Positions 11,188 to 22,015 of a stretch of DNA of 64,000 nt are shown one piece after another. Location: contig CM035171.1 of NCBI GenBank assembly GCA_020205615.1, positions 7,085,399 through 7,149,398 of the forward strand. Reading direction: 5' to 3'. Under the pieces are notes generated by a model. It had not been told where the DNA came from. It ran no database searches and saw only the letters and a list, made by a program, of their open reading frames with translations. A program made the translations under genes and the position numbers. Source of the stretch: Panax quinquefolius. Taxonomy: Eukaryota > Streptophyta > Magnoliopsida > Apiales > Araliaceae. The first letter of the stretch is position 1. Every line of letters begins with the position of its first letter.

Positions 11188-12695
11188 AGGCCTAGGGCTT
11201 TATTATTTTCACGAATTCATTCAAGCTATAGAGAGAAAGTATAGAAAGAATAAGAGAGAAGAAGAAGAGTATTTTGTTACTACTGCTAACAGAGATTCAA
11301 TCTCCTACCAAAATATAGGGGTGTTATTCTTTCTTATTCATGAAGAGAACTGTTGTTATTCCATTGCTTATTTATTCATTGGAATAACCTCAGATACGCT
11401 GCGGTTTACCTATACTTGGTGACATTCTTTATTATTACATTTGGAACATCCATGCATGTGTGTTTTACACACCGGACTGGTTTTAATCTTTATTATTCTG
11501 TTGGAATATCCTATCATGTGTTTTACACCGGATCCGGTTCCATCTTTATTATTCTGTTGGAACATCCATCGGTTGTGTGAATTTCACCGACTTTGTTCCG
11601 TTATTTATTATTCCATTGGAATAACTTGTCTCATGCTTGATTCATCGCATGCGTGGTGATTTCTTTTGTTATTCCATTCTTTATTATACCCAAATGGTTA
11701 AAACTTTGACTTCTATACTCCATGAAATTAGTAGAATATCCTTGATATTTGCGTTTCATCCATATCTTTTCATGGAAATATTCTTCCGATCATTCTTGAA
11801 TTTTACTCTACAAAACAATGATCATGTTGACAATTTGACGTTAATAATTCTGGATAAAATAATTCTTGAACTTGTTTTATTGAATTCTTATATCATTGTC
11901 ATCATCCTCATGTTTATATTTTTTGAAAGTCATCTACGTGGCACAGAGTGCATAGATGGACTTGGTATGATTATGACCGAGACTATTCGGTGTAATCATG
12001 GCCGTAATGTTACAAATGATGTGATAAAAATCCTCGATTGTAGTAGTAGTGCATTGATGGACGATTGTTGGCATGATCATGACCATTAATGAATACACAA
12101 ATATTCTTGGCCGTAGTGCATGAATAATTGTGGTCGTGATACTAAAGAATATCCTTGGTAGTAGTGCGGGGGTGATTCGATGATGTGAAATATTTATTAA
12201 AAGTTTGAGTCTCACTTATAAACAAATGATGAAAAACCTTTTAAAACCTAAAGAGAGTAGACTTTATTTTTACTTGACTCTTTTAATGGATTGCATATTC
12301 ATTTATGAGCTTAAACCGGTTGTCTATTGTATTTTATCGGTTTAACATTGTTGAAGACTATTGATAATTTATTACGCATTATCATAGTCATAATATTTCT
12401 TCTTGGGCTAGTTGAGCTCACCCTTTCTTTCACTGCTCTTCAAAATGAGAATATAGTTGGGACGAGAGTCGGGAAACGAGTGATGGTCCGAAGATAGCAT
12501 TAGTAGTCCTCACTATTACGTAAAATAGTGTGATAATAATTGTAATGAGGACTCCTTTTTGAGTTTGTATAATATCTAGTAGACGATATTTGAATTTAAA
12601 CTCACAGTTTATGTATTAAGTTGTATTTAAATTCTGTACCATGTAAGTGGCGACCCAAGATGGGTGATGTATACCTAATTTTGGGGCGTCACGGT

Positions 12696-12706
12696 TGGTA
12701 TCGAGC
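12696..12706 (+). promoter_or_regulatory. Primer-binding site of element C
   Basis: TGGTATCGAGC, two bases after the LTR. The usual initiator Met complement is TGGTATCAGAGC, so one A is missing. The same missing base occurs in A, B, D and E. Confidence 0.8.
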
Positions 12707-12877
12707 TTAGGGATATGATCCTGGCTAAGATGTGAGAATAGTACTAGGGAGGGAGGCGGGGAATACCTTTGCTAGTATGACCTACCTAAGTTTATGTGCT
12801 ATTTTATGGGTTGGTCAGAAGATAGGGATAATTTGTTACATGTCAATTAACCTTTTGTTTTGTGGCAGTATCTGAAA

Positions 12878-14025
12878 ATGACATCTGAGAATGTTGAGAA
12901 TAGCAATGGAGCGCAGACGATCGTTGATTCACCACATATCAATAATCGTGGATAATGTGCATCGTGAAGGCGACAATCCTCACATGCAAACAACAACACC
13001 GACCAAATGATGAATGATCAAATGTTCGAGGCTTTATGCAATTTATGCAACAAAGAAAGAGAGCGACTCACCCAAAACGTAGTGGAAACACGGAAAACTC
13101 TCGGGCGGTCACCGCTAAACAATTCAAGGAGCTGGGACCACCGGAGTTTAAGGAGAGCAAAACCACTTCGGCGGAAGCATGGATAAAGCAGATTACCAAG
13201 ATATTTGATGTCTTGGGATGCTCAGAGAGCAAAAGGTTCTCTTTTGCCGCCTTTATGTTTATGCGAGAAGGCGGATTATTGGTGGGAATCGGTAAAAACG
13301 TACTCAACTTCTTTGTCATGAAGATATCTTGGGAGAAGTTCTAGGAGTCGTTCAACGACAAATACTTTCTGAAAAGTATTCGCCACATGAAGGAGGTGGA
13401 ATTTATCAAGTTGGAACAAAACAATATGGCCAGGTATGTCGCGATACGAGGCAAAATTTGCGAGTTATCACGTTTATGTCCCCACTTGGTGGATAATGAA
13501 GAAAGAATGGCGCGAATGTTTTTAAGAGGTTTGAAGCGGAGATATCGTCAACATCTTATTTCTCATAAACCGTGTTTGTATTCGGATGTTGTAAATAGGG
13601 CTCGATTAGTGGAACGATAATGAGTCAACACAACTAAAAGAAGCGGTAAGCAAAATTATAATACCAAATGAGTAGTCATCGAGCGGTGACAACAAGCGTG
13701 GAGGGAATCAATAAAGGATATGGTAACCACTTGGTGGTAATCGGGGCCAAAATAATAAGAATGGACATTTCAAGAAACGGAGATTCAACAATGGTGGAAA
13801 GACGTCGACACCAAAGACCCATTGTTAAGGAAGGAGAAAGACCACCTATCATATGCTTCAAATACGGAGAGAGGGACACATCGGTCAAAAACTGCGTCAT
13901 GCCAGTCAAAAGCATGTTATAATTGTGGAAGAGAAGGTCACTTAGCTCGATTTTGTCGTTTCATCAAGACAAATTCAACTAGGATGGAGGCACCAAAGGC
14001 CATTCCGAAAAATTCAAACCCGTAG
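12878..14025 (+). pseudogene. Gag of element C
   Basis: The start ATG at 12878 (MTSENVENSNG) is conserved in A and B (MASENVENSNG). At 13036-13344 comes the gag core: KQFKELGPPEFK, EAWIKQITKIFDVLGC, KISWEKF. A stop follows at 13,342, then 13387-13620 (MKEVEFIKLEQNNMA, CPHLVDNEERMARMFLRGL). At 13822-14025 the second zinc knuckle CYNCGREGHLARFC is intact, while the first is degraded (CxKYGERDT...C). Gag builds the particle and binds RNA. At least three frame changes are present; A and B have their own, at different places. Confidence 0.85.
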
Positions 14026-14042
14026 TCTGCAAGGGAGAGCGT

Positions 14043-14437
14043 TTGTTGTGACCTCCCAAAGAGCAAGGAATCCGAATGAGGTCATCACGGGTAAGCTTAT
14101 CATAAACTCTAATGAAGTCTATACTTTATTTGATACCGGTTCTACCCATTCTTTTATTTCTCCTACTTATGCCATCGATTAAATTTGACTCGGAGAAATT
14201 AGACTTTGACTTATCTCTGTGGAAACTCCGTTGGGAGAAACCTTCATTACATCCACTGTTTATAAGTCTTGTTTGGTTCAAATCGGTACCCTCACATTAC
14301 CTGTCGATCTTATTTCATTAAAAATACTTGCATTTGACGTGATTCTAGGGATTGATTGGTTAACTACTTATCATGCAAAATTGATTGTTTTCGTAAGGTT
14401 GTTAGCTTTCATATTCCTAATCAACCTATTATCTTGA
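14043..14437 (+). pseudogene. Protease of element C
   Basis: Retropepsin domain. At 14,112-14,160 the sequence encodes EVYTLFDTGSTHSFISP with an intact D-T-G active site. It continues in a second frame with TLPVDLISLKILAFDV and GIDWL. The frame shifts between the two parts near 14,160-14,220. It would cleave the polyprotein. The D-T-G codons contain the CCGG that reads differently in A, B, D and E. Confidence 0.85.
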
Positions 14438-14564
14438 ATTCAAACGACCAAACCATTAAAATCAATCACGGTCATCTCAAGCCATAAAGCTATTCGTTTA
14501 TTGAAAAAGCGGATGTCGAGCTTTCTTAGCTCATGTCACAGATTTAAACAAAAATACGTCGATT

Positions 14565-15887
14565 TTGAACGATATTTCTATTGTTAATAAATTTCTGACG
14601 TATTCTCAAGAACTTCCCTGCCTACCCAGGCGTGAAATTGAATTTTGTATCGACCTTGAACCCGGTACAAAACCTATTTCCAAAGCCCCATATCGAATGG
14701 CTCTATTGAACTTCGAGGAGTTAAAGACCCAACTGCAGAATTGTTAGACATTGGCTTTATTCGTCCCTAGTACTTCTCCTTGGGGTGCTCTGTTTACTAT
14801 TCGTGAAGAAGAAAGATGGGAGTATGCGACTTTGTATTGATTATCGGGAGTTGAATCATGTCACCATCAAAAATAGATATCCATTGCCACGTATTGATGA
14901 CTGTTTGACCAGCCATAAGGAGCCAAATTCTTTTCAAAGATTGATCTTAGTTAGGATATCACCAATTGAAGATTAGAACCACCGACATTCCAAAGACGGC
15001 TTTTAGAACTTCGATGCGGGCATTATGAATTCTAGTCATGTCCTTTGGATTGACTAATGCTCCTCGCCTTTTCATGGATATGATGAACCAAGTATTCAAG
15101 GAATATTTAGATCACTTTGTGGTCGTCTTTATTGATGACATCCTTATTTATTCCAAAAGCCGTGAAGATCATGAAAGCAACACTTGAGGTGACACTCCAA
15201 AAGCTTCGTGAATATAAGCTTTATGCCAAGTTGAAGAAATGTGAGTTACGGCTTGAAGAAGTAGCATTCCTTGGGCACGTGGTATCAAGTCATGGAATAT
15301 CTGTTGACCCAAAGAAAGATTGAAGCTATTCAAAGTGGGAACAACCTAAATCGATGGACCAAAATGCGTAGCTTTCTCGGTTTAGTTGGTTATTATCGGA
15401 GATTCGTGGAAGGATTTTCTCGAATCGCTACTCCATCGACTTCGGTGACTCGGAAAGATACAAAGTTCGGTTGGAGTGAAGAATGTGAGAAGAGTTTTCA
15501 AGAACTCAAGAGGAGACTTATTTCAAAGACTGTTACGTGAATACCATCCGCTCGGAGGATTTGTCATCTCATGATGATGCTTGAGCAAAGGGTTGGGATG
15601 TGTTCTTATGCAACATGGAAAAGTTATAGCCTATGCCTCGCGACAACTCAAAAGAATATGAGAGGAATTATCCTACTCATGATCTAGAGTTAGCATTATT
15701 TGTCTTCTTACTTAAAATTTGGAGGCATTACTTGTATGGGGAGAAAGTGGAGATCTTTACGGATCATAAAAGCCTCAAATATTTCTTCACTCAAAAGGAA
15801 CTCAACATGCGACAACGACGTTGGCTTGAACTGTTGAAAGATTATGATCATACCATCCAATACCATCTCGAAAAGCGAACGTGGTAG
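14565..15887 (+). pseudogene. Reverse transcriptase and RNase H of element C
   Basis: RT begins with NDISIVNKFL and EIEFCIDLEPGTKPISKAPYRMA (14,565-14,747), then [18 protein letters not shown] and YPLPRIDD (14,785-14,976). The catalytic motif is [10 protein letters not shown] at 15,127-15,160, equivalent to Y/F-x-DD. The RT connection contains SFLGLVGYYRRFVEGFSRIA (15,370-15,430). RNase H at 15,633-15,887 reads [35 protein letters not shown] and [11 protein letters not shown]. Together they convert the RNA to DNA. Frames change several times (near 14,750, 14,970, 15,160 and 15,540), so it is not expressible as read. Confidence 0.9.
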
Positions 15888-16109
15888 GCGGCGCATTGAG
15901 TAGAAAATCATATGCAAGTACGAGTGCGATATTGTCAATCAGGCCCATTTTGTGTGACTTACAAAGGATGGAGATAGAGTTAAAGACTCGAGGGGACGCG
16001 TGTGATGATAAGCGAGTATCTGAGTAGAACCGACTTTAATCGATAAAGTTAAAAGCCGCTCAAGCTACTGGACACGGAGGTGATCGTATGAGGAAGAAAG
16101 TGCAAGAAG

Positions 16110-16960
16110 GTGCTATCTTGGAAGCAAGAATCGATGAAGAAGGAATACTTGAGTCAACTCCGGACTTTGTGTTCTAACGACCACGATTTAAAGTATAATA
16201 TCATGATGGAGGCGCACAACACACCATTTGCAATCCATCTCAGGAGTACCAAAATGTATCATGATATTCATCATACATTTTGGTGGAGCAATATGAAGAG
16301 AGAGATAGCGTTGTTTATCTCAAGGTGTCTAACTTGTCAACGAGTTAAAGCGGAACATCAAGTACCAAAAGGTCCATTGCAACCACTTGAAATTCGGAAT
16401 GGAAGTGGGAGCACATTACCATGGATTTCATTACCGGCCTTCCTAAGGTTTCTCAAGGCATTGATGCGATTTGGGTCATTGTTGATAGATTGACCAAGTC
16501 CGCTCATTTCTTCTGCGATCTGAGAAACTTATACACTTGAACGTCTTGCTCGTATGTACATAAACGAGATTGTAAGATCGCATGGTATCCTAGGTATCCA
16601 TAGTTTCGATCGAGACCCAAGATTCACTTCACGATTTTGGGTTAGTTTGCAAAAAGCTATGGCACAGACTTACGATTTAGCTCGGCATATCATCCTCGAG
16701 ACGGACGGACGATCGGAGAGGACTATTCAAACTCTTGAAGATCTATTAAGACTCTGTGTCCTTGATTTCAAGGGAGTTGGGACAAGTTCTTACCATTGGT
16801 GGAGTTTTCTTACAACAACGCTTATCAAGCAAGTATTGGCATGGCTCCATTCGAGCATTGTATGGAAGAAAGTGTCGTTCTCAGTATCTTTGGGATGAGG
16901 TGGGTGAAGCAACGTTGTTGGGACCGGAGTTGGTGCGTATGACTACGGAAAAAAGATTCA
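16110..16960 (+). pseudogene. Integrase of element C
   Basis: The N-terminal HHCC zinc finger lies in 16,200-16,380: H..AIH, then WWSNMKREIALFISRCLTCQRVKAEHQ. The catalytic core follows with [14 protein letters not shown] residues (about 16,415-16,445, first D), [26 protein letters not shown] (16,608-16,650, second D) and TDGRSERTIQTLEDLLRLCVLDF (16,705-16,770, with the E). Integrase inserts the DNA copy. Several frame changes are present; the order and spacing of motifs are otherwise normal. Confidence 0.88.
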
Positions 16961-16961
16961 A

Positions 16962-17499
16962 ATGATCCGACAACGTATAAAAACCTCACAAAATCGACAA
17001 AAGAGTTATCTTGATCTTCATCGAAAGGGCGTGGAATTCGATATAGGAGATCATGTGTTGTTAAGAGTTGCTCCATGGAAAGGAGTTACAAGATTTGGAA
17101 AGAGAGGAAAACTTAATCCTCGATTCATCCGGTCCATTTTAATCCTCGATCGAGTAGGAACGTGGGCTATATAGACTCACTTTTACTGCTTGAAATATGT
17201 CTCGTGTTCATAACGCTTTTCACATATCTATGTTACGTAAATATGTGAAAGACCCGAACCATATTATTGAGTTAGAACCTACGAAATAGCGGAAGATTTG
17301 ACGTATGAAGAGGTTCTGTTCAAATTTTGGATAAGAAGGAACATATTCTACGCTCCAGGTTATACCTCAAGTCAAAGTTTTGTGGAGGAACCACGATGTT
17401 GAGGAAATGACTTGGGAGTTAGAATCAAAATGAAATCAAGGTATCCTTACCTCTTCGACATACCGTGCGTACCCTAATTTCGAGGGCAAAATTTCATAA
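16962..17499 (+). pseudogene. Integrase C-terminal / chromodomain-like tail of element C
   Basis: IRQRIKTSQNRQKSYLD, FDIGDHVLLRVAPWKGV and FGKRGKLNPRFI (16,962-17,140) are the GPY/F region. Then come the RVHNAFHISMLRKYV-like segment (about 17,200-17,250), EIAEDLTYEE and, near 17,380-17,430, VLWRNHDVEEMTWELE, where a chromodomain-like fold is expected. The likely stop is TAA at 17,497. Such tails tether integrase to chromatin in chromoviruses. Frame changes are present. Confidence 0.75.
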
Positions 17500-17509
17500 G
17501 AAGGGAGGT
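17500..17509 (+). promoter_or_regulatory. Polypurine tract of element C
   Basis: GAAGGGAGGT directly before the 3' LTR. A and B have AAGGAGGGGAGAT-type tracts; D and E have AAGGAGGGAG(A/G)T. Confidence 0.85.
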
Positions 17510-19948
17510 TGTAAGACCCGACTTTTATAAATAAAGATGAATTTTTCTATAAATATTATTTTTGAATATTATGGAATAAATTTGATATAATGTTATAGTT
17601 GTGGGTAATATTTATAAATTTTGCAAAGTATATGCAGTTGTTATAAAATATTAGTTTTGGTGGGAATATTCTTTTGTTAGGGAATATTAAATACAATGGC
17701 TCAATCATTGGTGGACCCCACAACATTATTGTCGGATTGAGAAAACGACAAAAATATTTTATAAAAATAACGGCGGAGGTGTTACTTAAAAAAGCGTTGA
17801 ACTACCCGGTGGTAAAAAATACGATGTCTACGCGTGGTTGTATAAGTAGCACCACGATTGATTATTGATGCTTACGTGAGAAGTCACTCACCTATGCTCA
17901 ATTATTGCTACGATAATTCTTGCATCATATCTCTTATATTATTGATTCAATTATTGTCACAAGATTATCATCATATAATATGTTATAGTATTAAATCAAT
18001 AATTGAGACGATGAAGTTATAAATGATTAATAATTGTTGAAAGATTAAATATGTGTTATGATTTGTGGTAAGTTTGATTATTTTATGGGGGCTCATATGT
18101 CATCATCTAAGAGTCTCTTCATCGATAGTATTTACCTTCGTCAATAGTAATTACCCTTACCTTGTCAATAGTATTTACCTTCGTCAATAGTAATTACCTT
18201 CGTCAATAGTATTTACCTTCGTCAATAAGAATTACCCTTGTGAATAGTATTTACCTTCAATCAATAGTATTTACCTTCGTTAATAGTAATTACCTTTACC
18301 AGACGTCGAACCACTTGTCGTTTCACATTACGGTGGTCGAACCACTTGTGTCGTTTCACATTACAAAGGCGTCAACCAACCGTAAATCGAAACCACTTTT
18401 TTTCACACGGCGGCGGTGCTTAAGCTAGAAATCTTCTATAAATAGAGGCCTAGGGCTTCATTATTTTCACGAATTCATTCAAGCTATAGAGAGAAAGTAT
18501 AGAAAGAATAAGAGAGAAGAAGAAAGAGTATTTTGTTACTACAATCGTCTTTGCGATTCAATCTCCTACCAAAAGTAAGGGGTGTTATTCTTTCTTATTC
18601 ATAAAGAGAACTGTTTGTTATTCCATTGCTTATTTATTACATTGGAATAACTTTTGTATAATGCTATACTTGGTTTACCATACTTGGTGACATTCTTTTA
18701 TTATTACATTGGAACATCACATCATGTGTTTTACACCGGACTCGGTTCCGTCTTTATTATTCTGGACTGGAATATCCTATCTCGTGTGTTTTACACCGAT
18801 CGGTTCCATCTTTATTATTCTGTTGGAACATCCTCATTGGTTGTGAATTTCACCGACTTCGTTCCGTTATTTATTATTACATTGGAATAACTCGTCTGCA
18901 TGCGATTATCGCATGCATGGTGATTTCTTTTGTTATTTCATTCTTTATTATACCCAGTTGGTTAAAACTTTGACTTCTATACTCCATGAAATTAGTAGAA
19001 TATCCTTGATATTTGCGTTTCATCCAAAGATCTTTTCATGAAAATATTCTTCGATCATTCTTGAATTTTACTCTACAAACAAAGATTATCGTATTGACAA
19101 TTTGGACGTTAATAATTCCCGGATAAAATAATTCTTGAACTTGTTTTATTGAATTCTTATATCATTGTCATCATCCTCATGTTTATATTTTGTTTTTGAA
19201 AGTCATCCGTGGCACAGTAGTGCATAGATGGACTTGGTATGATTATGACCGAGAGACTATTCGGTGTAATCATGGCCGTAATGTTACAAATGATGTGATA
19301 AAAATTCTCGATGGGTAGTAGTGCATTGATGGATGATTGTTGGCATGATCATGACCATTAATGAATACACAAATATTCTTGGCCCGTAGTGCATGAATAA
19401 TTGTGGTCGTGATACTAAAGAATATCCTTGGCAGTAGTAGTGGGGTGATTCGATGATGTGAAATATTTATTAAAGTTTGAGTCTCAAATATAAACGATGA
19501 TGAAAAACCTTTTAAAACCTAAAAGATAGTAGACTTTATTTTCTACTTGACTCTTTTAATGGATTGCATATTCATTTGCGCAGCTTAAACCGGTTGTTCA
19601 TTGTATTTTATCGGTTTAACATTGTTGAAGACTATTGATAATTTATTCGCATTATCATAGTCATAATATTTCTTCTTGGGCTAGTTGAGCTCACCCTTTC
19701 TTTCACTTTTTCTCTTGAGAAATGAGAATATAGTTGGGACTTAGTCGGGAAACGAGTGATGGTCCTCAGATAGCATTAGTAGTCCCTCACTATTACAGTA
19801 AAATAGTGTGATAATAATTTGTATAATATCTAGTAGACGATATTTGTATTTAAACTCACAGTTTATGTATTAAGTTGTATTTAAATTCTGTACCATGTAA
19901 GTGGCGACCCAAGATGGGTGATGTATACCTAATTTTGGGGGCGTCACA
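17510..19948 (+). repeat. 3' LTR of element C
   Basis: 2439 bp, begins TGTAAGACCC, ends GCGTCACA. Pairs with 10198-12693. Contains the minisatellite at 18121-18299 and a TATA box at about 18,437-18,445. About 25 bp present in the 5' LTR near 12,540-12,565 are missing here (around 19,818). Confidence 0.93.
18121..18299 (+). repeat. 19-bp minisatellite in the 3' LTR, about 9 units
   Basis: Same unit as 10813-11046, with about three fewer copies. Since LTRs are identical at insertion, copy number has changed since then, unless the difference is an assembly artefact. Confidence 0.85.
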
Positions 19949-19953
19949 ATTTT

Positions 19954-21535
19954 GATCAAGTGGTGGCACATCCGAATCAAAATTATCCAAGTTAAGTCCG
20001 ACCTAGCACTCCATATATTCAAAAAAGAAAAATATCATCCTTGTGGTGACACAACAAAACAATATTGTTCAATTTTCTTTATAAGCATCAAATGTGATAA
20101 ATTAACATCTTAAATACTTAATACTTGCCTTGTGGTGACACAACAAACTCATATTAAATATTTAATACTCTATTAATTTTATCATGCTAAAGCGACGCTC
20201 GATATTCCAAATATCTTTGAACGCTTAAGACTTAATATAAAATTATGAGGGTTTGTTATTAATTTGTCTCATCTTGTTTAAGCGCATTTATGCACATATA
20301 TATATAAAATACGCGTCGTATTAATGAACATGCAAGCATGTTTGCATAATATATAATATATATACAATAAGCATGCACATATAGAATACTATATTCTACC
20401 CGGATTGATTATGGACTTTTATTCTAGTTTGGTTCACTTAGAGCCACCAAGTGAACCAAAAGGTCAAACCCTAAAGGGTGCAAGAAATAATATTTAAATA
20501 TAACTATTACATTTAAACCCTGGGCTCCATTACAAAACGGGTCTTCAAGCGCTTCTTGTCCCTTGATCTCTAATTCTTCAAAATTAATTCTAAATATTCC
20601 TATTACAATACTATTTAAAATAAATAGAAACCTTGATCGCTAGATCGAGGGGAAGTACATAGGAGGGAATAGAATTTACATTAAGAAAAATTAGAGAAGG
20701 CGAGTGCAGAATTCCCATTTAATAAAACCCATACATTCATGCATCCAACTAAAATAAAATCCAATCTCATTTAATCAATAGTCCATAATCAATCCCATTT
20801 ATTATCATACACACATCACCATATGCATCAATAAATAACATTCATCTTATGAATAATAAACATTTAATATATATATTGATATCATTTAATGGGCAAATTT
20901 AGTTAGTATAAAATCTATTTTGAATCAAAATAAACTCCTTTATTTTAATCCAAATTTAAATCAAAATAAAACTATTTTATTTTAATTTATCCAATTTTGA
21001 ATAAAATAAACTATTTTATTTTAATCAAAATTTTAATCAAAATAAACTCATTTATTTTAATTAATTATGGAATCCAATTCCATGTAATAAAAAATCTTTA
21101 ATTAAAATAAACTCTTTTATTTTAATTAATTATGGAATCCAATTCCATGTAAAAAAAAAAATCTTTTATTTAAAGGAAACACGGATATTCTTTCCTATTC
21201 ACAAATAAACTCCTTTATTTTGAATAATATGAAATCTTATTCCATATTTAAATAAACTCCTTTATTTAAGGAAATTAGGATTCTCTTTCCTATTCACAAA
21301 TAAACTCTTTTATTTTGAATAATATGAAATCTTATTTCATATCTAAATAAACTCCTTTATTTAAGAAAAATAAAATCCAATTTCAACTCCAATTAGTTAT
21401 CATAGAATCCAATTCCAACTTTAATTAGTTAGCATGAAATTTCGATTTTAAAATTAAAATAAACCTTATATTTTAATATTAAAATAAACCTTTTATTTTA
21501 AAATTAAAATAAACTTTTATTTTAATTATAAAATA

Positions 21536-21572
<37 letters not shown>

Positions 21573-22001
21573 CCGTATAATATATGTATATATATATATA
21601 ATATCCGTATATTTTATAATATATATATATTAGTACCCGTGTACTTCCTTATATATATAAAAAACAATTCACCTACTTGTTCCTTTTTCTGCCGTTTTTT
21701 TTTTTTTAATTATTTCCGTGCAATCCCTTCAGGTGATCTTTTAGTGTATATATGTTAACTATCATATATTATATATATATAATAAAAACATTCCATGAAC
21801 GGGCTTCGGTAAAACCGTTAAACTTTTTTTTCTTTTTTTTTTGTTTGTTTCAACGGTGGATTCAGCGAAATCACGGAAAAAAAAAAGTTTTTTTTTTTTT
21901 TATTTAAATTTTATACAATAAAATTATGCCCAATTAAATTGTTCTAAACACATATCAATATAATATCAAATTAAAACAATTAATAATTCGCATAAAGGTT
22001 T
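19954..22001 (-). other. Copia 5' leader, AT-rich and repetitive
   Basis: About 2 kb between the element C insertion and the copia PBS, with no credible coding region. From 20,930 to 21,530 it is built of degenerate repeats of the form AAATAAACTCCTTTATTTTA. It also contains TATA microsatellites (21539-21650) and long A and T runs (21,690-21,905), including a poly-A/poly-T inverted pair at about 21,875-21,905. A 5' leader this long between PBS and gag is not rare in plant copia elements. Confidence 0.7.
21539..21650. repeat. TA-rich microsatellite
   Basis: Runs of TA dinucleotides interrupted by CCGTATAA-like spacers, with three blocks in about 110 bp. Prone to slippage and able to form cruciforms. 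Confidence 0.9.
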
Positions 22002-22014
22002 GGCTCTGATGCCA
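22002..22014 (-). promoter_or_regulatory. Copia primer-binding site
   Basis: On the minus strand TGGCATCAGAGCC lies one base after the 5' LTR. It differs by one base from the usual initiator Met tRNA complement TGGTATCAGAGCC. This fixes the element on the minus strand. Confidence 0.88.
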
Positions 22015-22015
22015 C

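Larger units (their letters stand above)
10198..12693 (+). repeat. 5' LTR of element C
   Basis: 2496 bp, begins TGTAAGACCC, ends GCGTCACG (GCGTCACA in the 3' copy). Contains GAATATTC palindromes (10,352 and neighbours), a 19-bp minisatellite (10813-11046), three copies of a GTCGAACCACTTGTCG unit (about 11,046-11,130), a TATA box at 11179, and GGAACATCC-type repeats (about 11,440-11,580) downstream of it. Confidence 0.93.
10198..19948 (+). mobile_element. Ty3/gypsy element C, nearly complete, chromovirus-like
   Basis: Two LTRs (10198-12693 and 17510-19948) enclose a 4.8-kb body with gag, protease, RT, RNase H, integrase and a C-terminal domain in Ty3/gypsy order. A perfect 5-bp target duplication ATTTT flanks it (10193-10197 and 19949-19953). 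It is inserted between the 5' leader and gag of the minus-strand copia element. The C-terminal pattern (HNVFHVSML-like, VKVLWRNHD, EEMTWELE) is that of chromoviruses, most like the Tekay/Del group; that placement is from memory of the family. Many small frameshifts interrupt the reading frame, some possibly sequencing errors. It is the only gypsy element here with a full enzyme set. Confidence 0.92.
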
